IMG/VR virus record: IMGVR_UViG_3300037041_001560
Span: 1-59,352 of that record
Source: a virus
DNA: 59,352 bases
Reading direction: 5' to 3' (one strand)
Position 1 is the stretch's first letter. The number at the start of each line of letters is the position of its first letter. The position numbers and the translations under genes are program-made. Below the pieces are notes generated by a model. The model saw only the letters and a program-made list of their open reading frames with translations. It was not told where the DNA came from and did no database searches. Shown one piece after another: positions 6,538 to 13,846 of the stretch.

Positions 6538-7973
6538 AATTACAGTTAAATAATATAACACTTATAGCTGTAGATTGTTACAGCTATAAAGGAGCGGTTG
6601 ATGCTCTAAAAAAGAGCTCAGAACACTGTGATTTTGCTTCAGTAAAACTATTGACAGATATTGATATAAAGGTAAAGGGAATAGATGTTGTAAAAATTGA
6701 ATCTATAAAATCAAAAGAACAGTATTCAGAATTTATTGTAAAAAAATTAAATTCCTTTTTTGATACAGAATATGTTCTTGTTTGTCAGCATGATGGGTAT
6801 GTTTTAGATGGGAAATGCTGGGATGATGAATTTTTAAAATATGACTACATAGGTGCGCCTTGGCTATATATTGACGGTAAAAATGTTGGTAATGGTGGTT
6901 TTTCCCTTCGTTCAAAAAAACTCCAAAATGCATTAGCTGAAGATGATTTTATAGCGGCAACTGACCCAGAAGACCAAGCTATAGGAAGGCTATATCGTGA
7001 TTATTTAATTAAAAAGTATGATATCAAATTTGCCCCAGAAGAAGTTGCAGATAAATTTTCTTTTGAATTAAGGCAGCCAGCGCAACCCACATTTGGTTTT
7101 CATGGGAAATTCCATGAGCCATATAAGCCAGTTGTAGTTATAAAGAGAATGGGTGCAATGGGTGATGTAGTAAGACTCGAACCAGTTATGAGATATTTTC
7201 ATGATACTGGGCACATGGTCGTATTACACACAACAAACAATTTTTATAATCTTTTTATAAATCATCATTATAAGATACATAATATTCATTTAGTTGATGG
7301 AAGATTGTTGAAGAATGCAAAACATTACGACTTAGATATGTCGTATGAAAATAACCCACAAGTTCCCCATCTAATATCATATTTCGAGGCTTGCGGCGTT
7401 TGTGAAGATGATTACAAGAAATACCTGACTAAGCAAAAATTGTCATTAGGATTTCAGGTTAATCAGTATACGAAATTATTTAATAAATATGTCGTACTTC
7501 ACATTGATGACAGACCTCAGGCAAGCAGAAATATTTATGGAGTTGATTGGGAAATGGTCGCTTACGAATTAAAGCGTAATGGTTATGATGTAATACAGGT
7601 TGGATTTCAAAATAAAGAAATAATAGGTACTATGCACATGAAGACAATAAATGAAAATTTATTGTCTTATCTAGTTGCTGGTGCAGATATGTTTATAGGT
7701 GTAGATAGCGGTATAAGTCACATAGCAGCTGGGTTCAATGTTCCAAGTATGATATTTTTTGGAAGTGTAAATCCTGATATTATTCATGTTGACCTTGATA
7801 ATATTGTAGTTGTGACTAATCATAGTCAAGAAAACCCTATTTGTGAAAAGCCTTATTGTTGGCATTCAGTAGTTGGTTGTGCAGGAGTTCCATGCTATAT
7901 AAGTGAAAGTAATCCCCCTTGTTCAAATTTTTCAACTAAACAAGTTATTAATTTCATAAAGCTTATGAAATGA
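6534..7973 (+). CDS. Two-domain glycosyltransferase: DUF5672 fused to GT9
   Basis: From ATG 6534 (overlapping the previous stop) this is 479 residues; a TTG at 6525 also opens the frame but is less likely. Residues 1 to about 195 resemble DUF5672, a glycosyltransferase-like domain: VLVCQHDGYVLDGKCWDDEF, YDYIGAPWLY, GNGGFSLRSKKL. From about 200 on it resembles GT9: VVVIKRMGAMGDVVRLEPV at the domain start and DMFIGVDSGISHIAAGF, the typical GxDSGxxHxA donor-binding signature. The two active sites on one chain would add consecutive sugars or act on the same glycan. Fusion of these two families is uncommon in my experience. It sits in a run of four transferases joined by ATGA/GTGA overlaps. Confidence 0.85.
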   Translation: MKLQLNNITLIAVDCYSYKGAVDALKKSSEHCDFASVKLLTDIDIKVKGIDVVKIESIKSKEQYSEFIVKKLNSFFDTEYVLVCQHDGYVLDGKCWDDEFLKYDYIGAPWLYIDGKNVGNGGFSLRSKKLQNALAEDDFIAATDPEDQAIGRLYRDYLIKKYDIKFAPEEVADKFSFELRQPAQPTFGFHGKFHEPYKPVVVIKRMGAMGDVVRLEPVMRYFHDTGHMVVLHTTNNFYNLFINHHYKIHNIHLVDGRLLKNAKHYDLDMSYENNPQVPHLISYFEACGVCEDDYKKYLTKQKLSLGFQVNQYTKLFNKYVVLHIDDRPQASRNIYGVDWEMVAYELKRNGYDVIQVGFQNKEIIGTMHMKTINENLLSYLVAGADMFIGVDSGISHIAAGFNVPSMIFFGSVNPDIIHVDLDNIVVVTNHSQENPICEKPYCWHSVVGCAGVPCYISESNPPCSNFSTKQVINFIKLMK

Positions 7974-8707
7974 TTTGGGATTGCTTTACATATAATGGGG
8001 AAGAGGACTTACTTAAGATAAGGTGCGAAGAGTTATCTGGTCTTGATGTTACACATATATTAGTAGAAAGCAATTATACATTTACCGGGAAATGGAAGTC
8101 CCTTAGCTATAAAACTAAACTTCCGTATAAGATAGAGCACTTTGTGGCTAATCATTTACCAAATAATGGTAACGCTTGGGAAAATGAAAAGGAACAGCGA
8201 AATCACATATTGTTTGCATTAATTCAGCTCGGAGCTTCTGATAATGATATTGTAATTATATCTGATGCAGATGAAATTATTAGACGTTCTACAATAGAAC
8301 ACTACAATCCTATTAGTTCCCTTACAGCTCTTAAAATGGATACTTATAGGTATTATTTTAATTGTCTTGAAGGGAAGCAGAACTGGGATATGGCTAGGGT
8401 AATGAATTTTTCTTACCTAAAAGATAAGACACCTGACGACGTAAGAAATAGCGGATTTGAGAGGGTTATTCATGATGCTGGGTGGCATTTCAGTTATATG
8501 GGTGGTTATGATAAAATAATTGAGAAAATAGAGTCTTTTTCTCATACTGAATTAAATACAGAAGAATTTAAGTCAAAGATTAGATATAAGCAAGAAAGTT
8601 GCCAATCTTTGTTTGGCGATGACTTTTGGCAACTTGTTCAAGTTGACAACTCATTCCCAATTGAAGTATTGAAAAATATCACAGCATATCAAAAACATAT
8701 AAAGTGA
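7970..8707 (+). CDS. Glycosyltransferase family 17 (N-acetylglucosaminyltransferase-like)
   Basis: A 245-residue protein with the GT17 pattern: IWDCFTYNGEEDLLKIRCEE at the start (F-x-NGExDLLxIR), VTHILVESNYTFTGKWK, then NEKEQRNHIL and DIVIISDADEIIRR, the last being the DxD-type metal and donor site. Characterised relatives add beta-1,4-N-acetylglucosamine to mannose, but bacterial and phage members have unknown acceptors. The ATG overlaps the preceding stop by four bases and the following gene starts in its own stop, so the four transferases are one translational unit. Confidence 0.85.
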   Translation: MIWDCFTYNGEEDLLKIRCEELSGLDVTHILVESNYTFTGKWKSLSYKTKLPYKIEHFVANHLPNNGNAWENEKEQRNHILFALIQLGASDNDIVIISDADEIIRRSTIEHYNPISSLTALKMDTYRYYFNCLEGKQNWDMARVMNFSYLKDKTPDDVRNSGFERVIHDAGWHFSYMGGYDKIIEKIESFSHTELNTEEFKSKIRYKQESCQSLFGDDFWQLVQVDNSFPIEVLKNITAYQKHIK

Positions 8708-9468
8708 AATTAGCTGGTACAACATTTATTAGAAACGGGGAAACTTATGACTATTGTTATATGGAAACAATAGATTGTTTATTGGAGTTTTGTGACCATG
8801 TATTTGTTGTTGATGCGGGAAGTGATGATGGTACTTGCGAAAAAATAGAGTCTATCACTTCCCCGAACCTAACATTAATAAAGCGGCCTAAAGAAGAATG
8901 GTTTGGGCAAAAGGGAACAGGGAAAACAAAACTTTGCTATTTTACTGATATAGCTATTTCTGCGGCCCAAGAGGCTGGATATGAATATAGTTTTTACTTG
9001 CAATGTGATGAGATACTTCATGAGCGTTCATATGATATTGTAAGGGAGGCTATAAAATCAAACACATCTGGTTACCTGTGCAAAAGAGTTAATCTTTGGG
9101 ATGGCCCGTACACTCAGTTAAAAGTTCCCCAAAACAGAATGCCATGCTCGCCTGAAGTAGTAAGGCTGACTAAAACTGAGTACCGTTCGTATGGGGATGC
9201 TGAAAGTATTGCTGTCCCAATACTCGATAAAAGCTGGGTTGAGCAGATATGTATATACCATATGGGTTTTGTTAGGAAGCGGGAAGTGATGAAAGATAAG
9301 GTTATAAATATGCAGGAAAACGTATTTGAACTTGGCCATCACGACCCCAAGCTAGACTTGGATACCGTATTTCAGCCTAAGTTTTGGTTTAGCGAAGATG
9401 AGTTGGAACTTATTGAAGAGCCACTTCCCCAGATTATAAAAAAATGGGCCTCAGAGCGTGTGTATTAA
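8704..9468 (+). CDS. Glycosyltransferase family 2-like
   Basis: A 254-residue protein beginning with GTG inside the stop of the GT17 gene (GTGA overlap). MKLAGTTFIRNGETYDYCYM then VDAGSDDGTCEKIES is the GT-A nucleotide-binding start (DxGSxDGT), and YSFYLQCDEILHE carries the acidic donor/metal motif. The C-terminal half (NLWDGPYTQLKVPQNRM, YHMGFVRKREVMKDK) is like a large group of bacterial family-2 enzymes with QxDE in place of DxD. Probably it completes the glycan built by the three preceding enzymes. It ends 20 bases before the next gene. Confidence 0.82.
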   Translation: MKLAGTTFIRNGETYDYCYMETIDCLLEFCDHVFVVDAGSDDGTCEKIESITSPNLTLIKRPKEEWFGQKGTGKTKLCYFTDIAISAAQEAGYEYSFYLQCDEILHERSYDIVREAIKSNTSGYLCKRVNLWDGPYTQLKVPQNRMPCSPEVVRLTKTEYRSYGDAESIAVPILDKSWVEQICIYHMGFVRKREVMKDKVINMQENVFELGHHDPKLDLDTVFQPKFWFSEDELELIEEPLPQIIKKWASERVY

Positions 9469-9488
9469 AAAATATATTAATTTTGGGT

Positions 9489-9800
9489 ATGGCAAAGATT
9501 AGAGTAAAGTCAGCAGCTTGGCAACGTAAGGAGGGTAAAAATCCTGAAGGCGGTTTGAACGCTAAGGGGAGAGCCTCTTATAAAGCCGAGACGGGTGGAA
9601 CTCTTAAAGCACCAGTTAAATCCGGCGACAATCCTAGACGTGCTAGTTTTTTGGCTAGAATGGGAGGTATGCCCGGTCCTGAATATAAAGATGGTAAACC
9701 TACAAGACTTTTATTATCTTTGAAGGCGTGGGGGGCATCCTCCAAAGCTGATGCAAAAGCTAAGGCTAAAAATATTTCAGAACGTAATAAAAACAAATAA
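9489..9800 (+). CDS. DUF6321-like small basic phage protein
   Basis: ATG 9489 gives 103 residues; the frame opens further upstream but that part overlaps the glycosyltransferase. The sequence SAAWQRKEGKNPEGGLNAKG, RASYKAETGGTLKAPVK, and RRASFLARMGGMPGP with KPTRLLLSLKAW matches what I recall of DUF6321, a small basic protein common in phages of marine bacteria and cyanobacteria. No function is known to me. It opens a series of basic, lysine-rich small proteins before the terminase, some of which may bind DNA during packaging. Confidence 0.72.
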   Translation: MAKIRVKSAAWQRKEGKNPEGGLNAKGRASYKAETGGTLKAPVKSGDNPRRASFLARMGGMPGPEYKDGKPTRLLLSLKAWGASSKADAKAKAKNISERNKNK

Positions 9801-9801
9801 A

Positions 9802-10068
9802 ATGGAAAGCTCAAAAAAAATCAAAGTAAAATTTAAGTCCCCTAGTGGAACTGTTGTTAGCGGAATGATGGGTAGTGATATTCCCAAAGCTGCTAAATTA
9901 AAAGAAGATGCTCGCAAACTGCGTGCTGAAAACCTTAGAAAGGAGAGTTTAAAAAAAGAAGCTCGCGAATTAAGAGCTGAAAATCTTCGTAACAAATCTT
10001 CAGAGGCTAGTCCAATTTCTGTTGGCATGCGTATGATGAATAAGTTGTCTAAGAAAGAAAAACCATAA
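9802..10068 (+). CDS. Small basic helical protein with internal repeat
   Basis: Eighty-eight residues from ATG 9802. The middle shows a duplicated helical unit, ARKLRAENLRKES and ARELRAENLRNKS, 18 residues apart, which looks like a charged single helix or coiled coil. Rich in Lys, Arg and Glu. It follows the DUF6321-like gene without a gap. Unknown function. Confidence 0.6.
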   Translation: MESSKKIKVKFKSPSGTVVSGMMGSDIPKAAKLKEDARKLRAENLRKESLKKEARELRAENLRNKSSEASPISVGMRMMNKLSKKEKP

Positions 10069-10074
10069 TTTTTT

Positions 10075-10524
10075 ATGACAATTGACCCTGAAAAAAAGAA
10101 AAAACGCATTAAGGTTAAGGTTAAAGCTGGCCAAGCTAGCCCATCTATCCCAGAAGGTTTTGAAAAAGACCCAACTAGGAGTAGGAAGGGTAAAGATGTC
10201 TATATTAAAGAGACAACTACCGTAACGCCAAATGAATCTTCTTTTGGTAGGGAAGCCACTTCTGCTGAAAAAAAATCAATGCAAGAAGGGTCTTTTTATA
10301 GTTCTAATGAGGCTCAATATCGTGATGGAGAATCTGTTAAAACAGATAAAAGCGAATTTATTGTTAAAAAGAAAGAGCCTAAATTTAAAGAAGAAGGTCC
10401 ATCTTTTACAGGTAAAGAAAAAAGAGAAGGTCGTAGAGCTGAAAGGCAAGCGAGATGTGCGGGTAAAAAGTTTAGTGTTGGCTGTAAAGTTGGTTCCGGT
10501 AGAGTTAGTAGAGCACGTTATTGA
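10075..10524 (+). CDS. Lysine-rich hypothetical protein
   Basis: A 149-residue hydrophilic protein with a basic N-terminus (PEKKKKRIKVKVKAGQ) and an arginine-rich C-terminus (GKEKREGRRAERQARCAGKK). Long parts look disordered. A second frame from 10232 is also open but has the skewed composition of a shadow. A strong terminator follows directly. Function unknown; virion or DNA-binding roles are possible. Confidence 0.6.
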   Translation: MTIDPEKKKKRIKVKVKAGQASPSIPEGFEKDPTRSRKGKDVYIKETTTVTPNESSFGREATSAEKKSMQEGSFYSSNEAQYRDGESVKTDKSEFIVKKKEPKFKEEGPSFTGKEKREGRRAERQARCAGKKFSVGCKVGSGRVSRARY

Positions 10525-10528
10525 CAAA

Positions 10529-10560
10529 TAAAGGTAGCTAGTTAAATCTAGCTACCTTTA
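10529..10560. terminator. Strong 13-bp hairpin terminator
   Basis: TAAAGGTAGCTAG (10529-10541), loop TTAAAT, CTAGCTACCTTTA (10548-10560): a perfect 13-bp stem directly after the stop of the lysine-rich gene and before the gene at 10585. It would end the glycosyltransferase and small-basic-protein transcript. Confidence 0.85.
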
Positions 10561-10584
10561 ATACCTAAAACAAAATAAATTTTT

Positions 10585-11250
10585 ATGTCTGAACTTAAGT
10601 GGGTTCAAGGCAAGGTAATAATCAGCGTAGATTTAGAAAGTAAAAATAGTCACACGTTTTCTGACGGGACTAAAATACGCATTGAACGTCAATGGAATAA
10701 TTTAAATAAAAGGGAAACTCATCCTGTAAATGCTACTGTAATAAGTGGTGAGGGGATTAAATCTGGTAGTCAGATATTAATTCATCCAAATATGACTCAC
10801 GATACTTACAGGGTATTCGATTTTGCCCCATTATCTGGTGAAATTGAGGGGAATGATACGAAATATTATTCTATACCTTCTGAACAATGTTACGCTTGGC
10901 TTGATGGTGATACTTGGAGGCCATTAAAGGGTTTTGATTTTGGATTGAGAGTTTTCATGCCTTATGAAGGAAAATTGTCTGGTATTGAGCCATCACTAGT
11001 TAGTGATGTTCTTTATGTTACGACAGGAGAATTTAGTGGTAAGATAGTTCATACGCTGAAGGCTTGCGACTATGAAATTATATTTCAGGATACTAATGGC
11101 CAAGAAGGTAGATTGATACGATTTAGGCACTTCCCTGACGAAGAAAATGAAAGGGAAGAGATAATAGCTATAGATGATTATTTGACTGATAAGTTGAATA
11201 GAGGTGAATTGCTTGTAGGTTTAACTTCAACTAAAGCCGAAAAAATATGA
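10585..11250 (+). CDS. Conserved phage protein with co-chaperonin-like features
   Basis: A 221-residue protein. The N-terminal half has the feel of a small beta-barrel: ERQWNNLNKRETHPVNATVI, then GSQILIHPNMTHDTYRVFDF, similar in style to GroES (a short barrel with an IHxN-type loop). The second half includes GFDFGLRVFMPYEGKL, DVLYVTTGEFSGK and RLIRFRHFPDEENEREE. I recognise the overall sequence as recurrent in Bacteroidota phages near the terminase, without a proven function. Its neighbours (coiled-coil protein, small basic protein, terminase) suggest a packaging or assembly role. Confidence 0.6.
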   Translation: MSELKWVQGKVIISVDLESKNSHTFSDGTKIRIERQWNNLNKRETHPVNATVISGEGIKSGSQILIHPNMTHDTYRVFDFAPLSGEIEGNDTKYYSIPSEQCYAWLDGDTWRPLKGFDFGLRVFMPYEGKLSGIEPSLVSDVLYVTTGEFSGKIVHTLKACDYEIIFQDTNGQEGRLIRFRHFPDEENEREEIIAIDDYLTDKLNRGELLVGLTSTKAEKI

Positions 11251-11585
11251 ATGACGCTGTAAAAAGTATTATTGAAAAAGAGATTGAAGACTTGAAGTCT
11301 AGATTAAAATCATATGAAGAGAATGGTGCTGCTAAACTATTTTATTCTTTGCAGCGAAAAGCTAATGAAATGGCTGATTTGTTGAATGGTAATAGTTTGG
11401 CTAGGATAAATCTAGATGACCCAAAGGATAAAAGTTTTGATAGGATTTTCAAGATTTTAGAAAAAAGCCAAACGGTAAGTGAGTCTATCAGAAGTTTGAG
11501 AGACGCTGCTGGTATTACTGGCAATGAAAAGGCTGACGTAGAAAAGAAACCTTTTTTAGATAGGATAGCTGAAAAACGAGATTAA
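11247..11585 (+). CDS. Hypothetical protein, possible small terminase candidate
   Basis: A 112-residue, mostly helical protein (IEKEIEDLKSRLKSYEE, then LDRIAEKRD at the end) overlapping the previous gene by four bases. It is two genes upstream of the large terminase, the usual position of a small terminase subunit, but I see no clear helix-turn-helix. Treat the terminase suggestion as positional only. Confidence 0.5.
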   Translation: MNDAVKSIIEKEIEDLKSRLKSYEENGAAKLFYSLQRKANEMADLLNGNSLARINLDDPKDKSFDRIFKILEKSQTVSESIRSLRDAAGITGNEKADVEKKPFLDRIAEKRD

Positions 11586-11586
11586 T

Positions 11587-11709
11587 ATGGCAAAGGGAAG
11601 TAATTCATCAACTAAAGTAACTTTTGGCGCTAGAAAAGGCGGCAAAGCTCGTAAAAGTCGAAATAAGCACGATAAAAAAGAACGCAATTATCGTGGGCAG
11701 GGCAGATAA
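11587..11709 (+). CDS. Tiny basic protein upstream of terminase
   Basis: Forty residues from ATG 11587 to TAA 11707-11709: MAKGSNSSTKVTFG, then RKGGKARKSRNKHDKK and a C-terminal NYRGQGR. Very basic (Lys/Arg about 35 percent). Two bases separate it from the terminase ATG, and I recall the ending YxGQGR in tiny ORFs at the same position of other Bacteroidota phages. It may bind DNA or help the terminase. The spacing and the perfect fit between its neighbours support it as a real gene. Confidence 0.7.
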   Translation: MAKGSNSSTKVTFGARKGGKARKSRNKHDKKERNYRGQGR

Positions 11710-11711
11710 TT

Positions 11712-13775
11712 ATGTCTGATTTTGATATTATATACGGCCACAAAATAAAGTTACCTCCATGTCCATCGGATGAGGAAGTAATTAATTATGGACTCCCAGA
11801 AGAGGACCAAATGTGGGTTCGTGAAGAACTGCCTTCATATTTTGAGAGGGTAGAATATAATAAAGCAGGAGACCTTATACTGACTGAAGCTCAAGAGGAT
11901 TATGCGACTAGGGAATTGTTGAGATGTAAAAATGGAGTTTGGATTTTCATAAAAGGGAAACCATACTACATAACTAAAAAATATTATTTCTATTTACAGT
12001 GGTGGACACTTGAAGATGGCTCTAGACCAGAATACAGAGATTGTGACAGAAGATATTTTATATATTTAGAGCATTGGGAAAATGTACTGTGGTGTCTTGG
12101 TATTATTCGAGGTAAAAAGCGACGTGAAGGTGCTTCTTCCCAAGCAACATCAAATCTAGTATACGACGCTATATTTTATAAGAACTCAAACTGCGGACTT
12201 ATATCTAAGTCAAATGAAGATGGTAGAGCTACATTTACTGAGATGGTTGCATATGGGTATAGGCAGTTACCTGCTTTCTTGAAGCCTAAGCAGATGAATC
12301 GTGAAGATAGCGTGACTGAATTGGTTTTCGCCCAAAAATCGTCTAACGTAAAGGACGGGGTAGCTGCTACACAAAAGGATGATGAAGGTAATAGGTCTAA
12401 AATCAATTATCGAGCTCCAGTACTAAACGCATATGACCGTGGTCGTATGAGTAGGATATTATTGGATGAGTTTGGTAAGTTGGAAAAGGATGTCCCAGCC
12501 TCACAATTATTTGCCATCGTTTCTAAAACTCTTGTAAAGGGGGTAAAGAGGGTTGGATTTGTTGAAATGCCTTCTACAGTCAACAAGATGACTAAGGGTG
12601 GCTCTGAGTTTAAAATGCTCTGGGAAAATGCTGATTTAGGTAAAAGGACTCCTACGGTAAACAGGCTTGTAAGATACTTTAGTCCAGCTTTTGATGGATA
12701 TGAAGGTTTTATTGATGAGTATGGATTTAGTGTGATGGATTCCCCAACAGAAGAACAGGCACAATATCTTATCGAAAAATGGGTTAGAAAAGATGAGGAT
12801 GGGAACACAATAAGTGAACTTTCAGAAGAAGACATTAGGCTTGGAGCAAGAGCCTATATTCAAAAAAGAAGGGAAGGCCGGAAAGGAGATGACTTAGAGG
12901 AAGAGATTCGTATGAATCCATGCAACGAGATTGAGCTGTTTATGTCAGCTAACGCGGATTGCATTTTTAATGTTATGAAGATTAATGAAAGAGTTGAATA
13001 TCTTAAAAATAATAACATATATAAGCGTAAGTTATTGTTTTACAGGGATATAGACCAGAAAGTAAAGTGGAGAGATGCTAAAGAAACTGAAGAGAATTTT
13101 TGCTGGGAATTTGTGGGAGATTTGAATTTAAGGGGAGAAGATAATAAGTCCTATTGGGATGGACCATTTAAAAAACCAGCTAGAACTGATATAGGAGTTA
13201 TCGGATTGGATAGCTATTCAAATAGTCAGGGCGGTAAAAAGTACGGCTCAAAGGCATCTGCTTGGGTTTACTTGAAATATGATTTAAAAGACCCTGTAAA
13301 CACTGGGCTATTTACAGGCCATTTATATGGCAGACCTATAGAAAAGGATGACCTGCATAATCAGGTAATGCTTTGCGCAGAATATTTGGGTTACCAGATT
13401 TACATAGAATTCGTGGCTGATGATTACTATTCTTATTATAAAGATAGAGGTAAGTTGGGATATCTGGCTAAGTTCCCCTTAAATGCAATAGACCCAAACA
13501 GACGAAAAACGGGTTCATTTGATAGGCACTACGGGTTCCCTGTAACTGATTTTGCTATGACTAAGCAAAATGATGCCATGATTAGTTATGTAGAACACTA
13601 TTGCGATAAAATATATTGGATTGAACTTTTGGAGGATTTGAAGGTCTATGACCCTTCAAAACGTACACCAAGCGACCGGACCGTAAGTGCTATGATTGCG
13701 CTGGTTGGTGGTTTGGAGCCAGTGTATAAGCCACCGCCCCCCAAGGAACCACTTGTAAAGGTTTATCCACGATAA
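11712..13775 (+). CDS. terL: Terminase large subunit
   Basis: A 687-residue packaging motor. The ATPase part has a degenerate Walker A near IIRGKKRREGASSQ (residues 131-144) and Walker B RILLDEFGK (248-256, with the catalytic Glu following the Asp). The C-terminal RNase H-like nuclease is suggested by GVIGLDSYSNSQGG, YIEFVADDYYSYYKD and, later, DFAMTKQNDAM. In the procapsid it pumps DNA and cuts the concatemer. It is long for a TerL (typical 450-600), with the extra length mainly before the ATPase, as in other Bacteroidota phage terminases I recall. The ATG follows the tiny basic gene. A 71-base gap separates it from the portal gene. Confidence 0.85.
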   Translation: MSDFDIIYGHKIKLPPCPSDEEVINYGLPEEDQMWVREELPSYFERVEYNKAGDLILTEAQEDYATRELLRCKNGVWIFIKGKPYYITKKYYFYLQWWTLEDGSRPEYRDCDRRYFIYLEHWENVLWCLGIIRGKKRREGASSQATSNLVYDAIFYKNSNCGLISKSNEDGRATFTEMVAYGYRQLPAFLKPKQMNREDSVTELVFAQKSSNVKDGVAATQKDDEGNRSKINYRAPVLNAYDRGRMSRILLDEFGKLEKDVPASQLFAIVSKTLVKGVKRVGFVEMPSTVNKMTKGGSEFKMLWENADLGKRTPTVNRLVRYFSPAFDGYEGFIDEYGFSVMDSPTEEQAQYLIEKWVRKDEDGNTISELSEEDIRLGARAYIQKRREGRKGDDLEEEIRMNPCNEIELFMSANADCIFNVMKINERVEYLKNNNIYKRKLLFYRDIDQKVKWRDAKETEENFCWEFVGDLNLRGEDNKSYWDGPFKKPARTDIGVIGLDSYSNSQGGKKYGSKASAWVYLKYDLKDPVNTGLFTGHLYGRPIEKDDLHNQVMLCAEYLGYQIYIEFVADDYYSYYKDRGKLGYLAKFPLNAIDPNRRKTGSFDRHYGFPVTDFAMTKQNDAMISYVEHYCDKIYWIELLEDLKVYDPSKRTPSDRTVSAMIALVGGLEPVYKPPPPKEPLVKVYPR

Positions 13776-13846
13776 AAAAAATTTTTTGATAAAAAAACTT
13801 ATATTTGTTCTTGAATAGTGGGTTAATTTTTATTAAAAAATTGTAG

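Noticed and set aside
13785-13807. A full promoter in front of the portal gene
   Set aside because: TATATTTG fits the -7 box, but the nearest TTTG is only 11 bases upstream, too close for the consensus spacing.
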